Assembly: GCA_002205965.3 (NCBI GenBank)
Contig: NADL03000062.1
Coordinates: 186,001 to 250,000 of the forward strand
Reading direction: 5' to 3'
Length of the DNA stretch: 64,000 nucleotides
Origin: Kappaphycus alvarezii
Lineage: Eukaryota > Rhodophyta > Florideophyceae > Gigartinales > Solieriaceae
Below the pieces are notes generated by a model. That model saw only the letters and a program-made list of their open reading frames with translations. It ran no database searches and was not told where the DNA came from. Shown piece by piece: positions 60,237-64,000 of the stretch; position 1 is the stretch's first letter; each line of letters begins with the position of its first letter. Both the position numbers and the translations under genes were made by a program.

Positions 60237-60726
60237 TTAGTTGGGAAAACTATGGGTGTTTTAATGATTTAAAATATGTCGGTGTAATCTCGTATAACAT
60301 TGGTCTGTGAAGGTACGGCAATGTCACAACCTGCGCGTAAATCTAACACCTCCTGATCCTTGTAGTTAATCGAGTCTGGCTCTAATGGGTCGGCGATGTG
60401 GCAATTATCGTCGTCGTCTTCCACAGAATTAGAGTCAGACCAATCCATCCAGCTAAACGGCACCCACAGGCTCTAAGTTCCATACGGACCTTGCACAGGT
60501 AAACCAGTGATCGTCTCCATACTCATAATAGCCTCTCCCGCGGGCCTATTGTAAGCCTTCCCATAGGCGACTTCGGGGGTGAACCTGATAGGAGCGGCTT
60601 CCTGAGAGGATGGGACTGCTCGTTACTTATTTGTGACCGGCGTGAGGGTTTCGGTAGATACGGAACGTTGACGATGGCCTGTTTTATTTGGAGATTGGAG
60701 GGGTACGGACTTAAGCTCGTATTCAA
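60237..60726 (-). mobile_element. GGGTGTTTTA-ended DNA transposon relic, second copy
   Basis: The left terminus is GGGAAAACTATGGGTGTTTT. The minus strand encodes a protein end: RFTPEVAYGKAYNRPAGEAI, then, after one stop in the same frame, VPFSWMDWSDSN, an acidic VEDDDDN run, and IADPLEPDSI … DIAVPSQTNVIRDYTDIF with its stop just inside the terminus. Element B preserves the same C-terminus. The protein family is not recognised. No right terminus was found, so the element is truncated or merges into AT-rich DNA. Confidence 0.65.
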
Positions 60727-62239
60727 TCTTTTTTAATTTTACCTTTAAATCTCTTCTGTGGGAAAAGAGTTGTTATACAGAACGTTTAGAATCAAAGCCT
60801 CTCATCAAGTCAAATCTGAATTAATGATGCTTTTTCCTTGGAGGAATCCTTTTGATAAGAAAATGGGGGATTGTCTCATTTGCAGGAGCTAAAAAGACAT
60901 TACGAAGAGTTTCTTGTCAATATTAGAGCCACGTTCTCATTCTTTTTACGTAAGTGACACTAGCGAACGTTTGGTATTTGAGCAAGATTTCGAAGAGATT
61001 CTGGAACAAATAAAAAGGTATGAAACAAATTCTGAGCGTGTTTAAAATTTGATTCCTGAAGATTGTGCTGCTTTAGGGTGACGTGATGTAAACAATTTCG
61101 ATAACGACGTGTTCCGTAAGTTGCAGTTGCTGAAATGCTACTATACTTATACTTGGCTCCTAAGGACAAGGGAGCCCACTATTGCCACCTCTTCGATACA
61201 CCCATAGGAGCATTATAATCTAAAACCTCTATATAATTACTTGTCGGATCACTGGATGCCCCAAATGGGCCATATCGGTCCATTCCGCTATCCCCTGCTC
61301 ACAGCCTCCTCTAAGGTGCCCTATGTTACAGTACCCCCTGTACAACCACGGTGCTACTGCACCATAGTTACTAAAAAAGTCGACGAAAGAGCATAGAAGA
61401 TATGTTTGGGATTCCTGTAAAGTAGGATTTGAGAGATTTCTGTTACGCAGAAAATATTATAGGCACGTTCAATAAGCTGGGGATTGACCTTTCAATTTGG
61501 ATTAAGCATCATGATTATATATGCAGAAGTCAAATTGCTGTCTGCAAATGATAGTTTATCATAAAGTTTTTCGTTATGGTGGATCCTGAATGAATGAATA
61601 GCGTGGGAGCCCTCTTGAACTTTTACTAGAGGCCTGATTTATTGACACCACATTTTGCATTAAGTTATAACATGAATGCCTGATTTATTGACACTAAAAT
61701 AGACAATGAGGTGTCTCGTGTGGATTTCATTGACAATTTTTACTACAATTGTAGTCCTCGGAAGAAAGGATACGTGCGGAATAGGCAGAAAGCAGCTAGA
61801 TGGATTGTTTAAAAAGACGCGAGAAGAGACACAGCAAGGTCAGATAATTGCCTGCATGGACTAAAGAGTTAACTAAAAGAAGAAAGTCGGTGTGGAACGC
61901 TTCAGCGAAAATTTAGTTCTCCTAGAACGCTTAAGGAACGGCAGAGAAAAATGTAAGGCCGCTTTGGGAAAAAATATTGCGAAGAAAATATTCGCAAATG
62001 ATGTATATTGTTTTTATACTTGATCTATAAACCTTTGGCATCTATTATCTTTGCTAATAAATCTATAAATCCTTTCTATTTCTTTTTAAAATTTATTTTG
62101 CTCCTAGAAAACATACACGAAAGCTAGCTCAAAGCTTATAAATGTATTTGTTATTTCTTGATTTGGTTTTACAGTGCCACACTTATCTACCTTGGAATGC
62201 CTGAAGACTTTCTTCTTGTTTTCTTTTCTTGGTGCAAAG
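60727..62239. other. No gene recognised
   Basis: Mixed composition between 60.9 and 61.4 kb without a domain. A direct repeat is at 61632-61694. Confidence 0.5.
61632..61694 (+). repeat. Direct repeat GCCTGATTTATTGACAC, two copies
   Basis: The 17-base unit occurs at 61632 and 61678, 46 bases apart. Confidence 0.85.
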
Positions 62240-62840
62240 TGTGAAAATTAAAAATCTATTTTACAGGTATTGGAAAACTGATGAAGTAATTTTTCGCATT
62301 TAATCAAGTGATGAGAAAATGTGGAGCAATATTTTATCAGAAGCCCACATTTTTTATTTATTGTAAATCATCGAAAATTAATTTTATCTATTTTTCACTA
62401 TTGTATGTGTTACAATGTATTCCACGTGAATAAATTATTATATCTTTCGGATTGTTTCTTAATTTTACATTTATAATTACTGGAACTATATTGCCAGCAA
62501 ATTATTGCTTGGATTAATCCTCACATGGAAAATTATTCTATAATTATTAATTTGCATGAATTTGGTCTAAGAAACTGAAAATACAGCTGTAATCATCTTT
62601 ATAGCTTTCTTACTATGGTCTACAGTATAAATATTCTCAGACTTTTAGAAAATTTTAGCAAGCTTCGGGCCATCGAACTATCCGCGTCTTTCAGCTATAT
62701 TAGATATGATATATATTTGTCTTTGTAGCTGATAGACATTAGTATAGATATAGGTTTTTTTATGTTTTTATTCTCAGTCCTATTCAGGTAATTTTATTAT
62801 TTATTTATTTAGAATTATCTATTTCGGATCTATGCATTTC
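62240..62840 (+). repeat. Diverged AT-rich duplication, copy 2
   Basis: See 59565-60135; same orientation, about 2.7 kb downstream. It lacks any long open frame. Confidence 0.75.
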
Positions 62841-64000
62841 ACTTCATTTTTGCATGAATTACGTGCAATTTCATACGTTACTTTATTTCATTGAGACTTT
62901 CAAAATCTATTCTTTACCTCAGAAAGAGGTAGGCGTTCCCGGCATCCTTTCTCCATCTGACCGTACCTATGGTGACATCAAGCATGTGGGGTGTTAAGCG
63001 AACACGAGCAGATTAATTTGAACTTATGCTGAAACTTTGGTTGGGGCTGGCTGAGTTAAATCGGCTGCTTGAAACTAGGGTTTATATAGAACTAGAGATA
63101 GCTACATACTAAAGGAAATTTTAGTTTAACAGTAGCGAATGCAAAGAGTTTATCGTAGAACGGCCCTGACGTCACCGTAAGCAGCGCTTTCAGAATTTTA
63201 GTCGGCACAGGTGTAACAAGATGTAAGAAGAACATTGGTCCAGGTGGGATGGCAGAGCAAGGCAACGTTTGATTAGTAAAGAAGTTATATAATATCCCAG
63301 TTTGCAACTCGCCCGTAACTATTCCAAGTGTACCTATGGGGTCAAACGCTGTATCAAGGACTGCAAGGAATATTGCCGTGACAGCAAAATGCTAAGTAGC
63401 CTTGGTTGTAAGTTACCGGTAGTATGAATCTAAAGTACAGCAGATGTAATAAACTCGTGTAAAGATGTCAGACCTGTGAAAGACCAAGTTACAAAGAAAG
63501 TTGAACCTTTGGAATACAAAAAAGAAGGGGTCGCTCTCTGGCTATTGATAGTGAAAGTACTCCTTCTAATTAAATATTATTAAATTTGGAAAAGATCTCT
63601 TCATTGTACAGTACTCTGTAGACCTAAAACATGTATCATAGTAAACAAACATCAAATTCTCCCCCTATTAGCGACGTAAAAGTGCGTCGGCTGTTTTCAA
63701 AACAGTAAAAAGTTATTCCTGGCAACAAAAAGAGAAAACAAAAACAAAATTTGAAGAATGTTGCGGAAAATAATCTCATCCTTGCAAATTGCCGATCTTT
63801 GGAAGCGTCTATACCTGCAATTAACCACACATAGGGCACCAACCGTTGCGAAAACTTCTACAATTGAGTCTTTGTTATGTAAACTGTAAAAACAAGGGTT
63901 TCAATTCGGTAAATAGGGCAAAATGGCAGACTTTGCACCTTCGAACATTTTACCAGGTAAGCTGGTAATAGGAAATTGCCTCTCAAAATTTTGCAATAAA
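62841..64000. other. No gene recognised
   Basis: A 71-codon minus frame (63307-63092) and a 68-codon minus frame (63842-63636) have no recognisable domain. Confidence 0.5.

Noticed and set aside
62925-63000. A possible 5S rRNA fragment
   Set aside because: A few 5S-like words only; the internal control region and stem pairing are absent.
1-64000. A CRISPR array, operon or riboswitch
   Set aside because: No regularly spaced identical repeats, no tight same-strand gene clusters, and the gene families are eukaryotic.

Overview
The window looks like nuclear DNA of a florideophyte red alga, with a Chondrus-like agarophyte or carrageenophyte as best guess. The evidence is a secreted GH16 glycosidase of the agarase/porphyranase type beside a dense mix of Copia, Gypsy, hAT, Tc1/mariner and PIF/Harbinger relics, in genes that show no obvious introns. 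The organism call is an inference; no rRNA, tRNA or organelle marker is present to settle it.

Layout. 1-3.7 kb: unrecognised frame fragments, a possible short inverted-repeat element, and the GH16 gene (2630-3576), whose frame is broken three times by single-base length differences. 3.7-12.5 kb: a Tc1/mariner transposase relic, a Copia fossil with both LTRs (4552-9792) and a 5'-truncated minus-strand Gypsy fossil with a chromodomain-type integrase (10348-12450). 12.5-15.9 kb: AT-rich, apparently empty. 15.9-27.8 kb: a nest of elements made of a hAT relic, several copies of a terminal repeat that begins GGGTGTTTTA, an unknown protein with two tandem 165-residue repeats (minus strand, 20215-18580), and a second, minus-strand Copia fossil (about 22436-27105) that carries a family of short palindromes. 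28.4-29.6 kb: unrecognised open frames. 29.6-33.5 kb: AT-rich, empty. 33.5-36.2 kb: a decayed open frame next to a convergent PIF/Harbinger transposase fragment. 36.2-45.3 kb: mostly AT-rich and empty. 45.4-47.0 kb: a broken gene for an unrecognised membrane protein. 47-53.9 kb: AT-rich, empty. 54.1-56.8 kb: a PIF/Harbinger element with a Myb/SANT-like accessory gene convergent to its transposase. 57-64 kb: AT-rich, with a 0.55-kb duplicated segment and another GGGTGTTTTA element.

No gene in the window is intact. The host-type genes and the plain DNA transposons are pseudogenes as written. Several host-gene frame breaks sit in short homopolymers, so some could be assembly errors. The most novel-looking items are the GGGTGTTTTA terminal-repeat family (ten sites, some paired and some solo, one inside the Gypsy fossil), the short palindromes confined to the second Copia, the copy of an LTR/primer-binding-site junction inside the first Copia, and the tandem-repeat protein. 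No multi-gene operational system was found.
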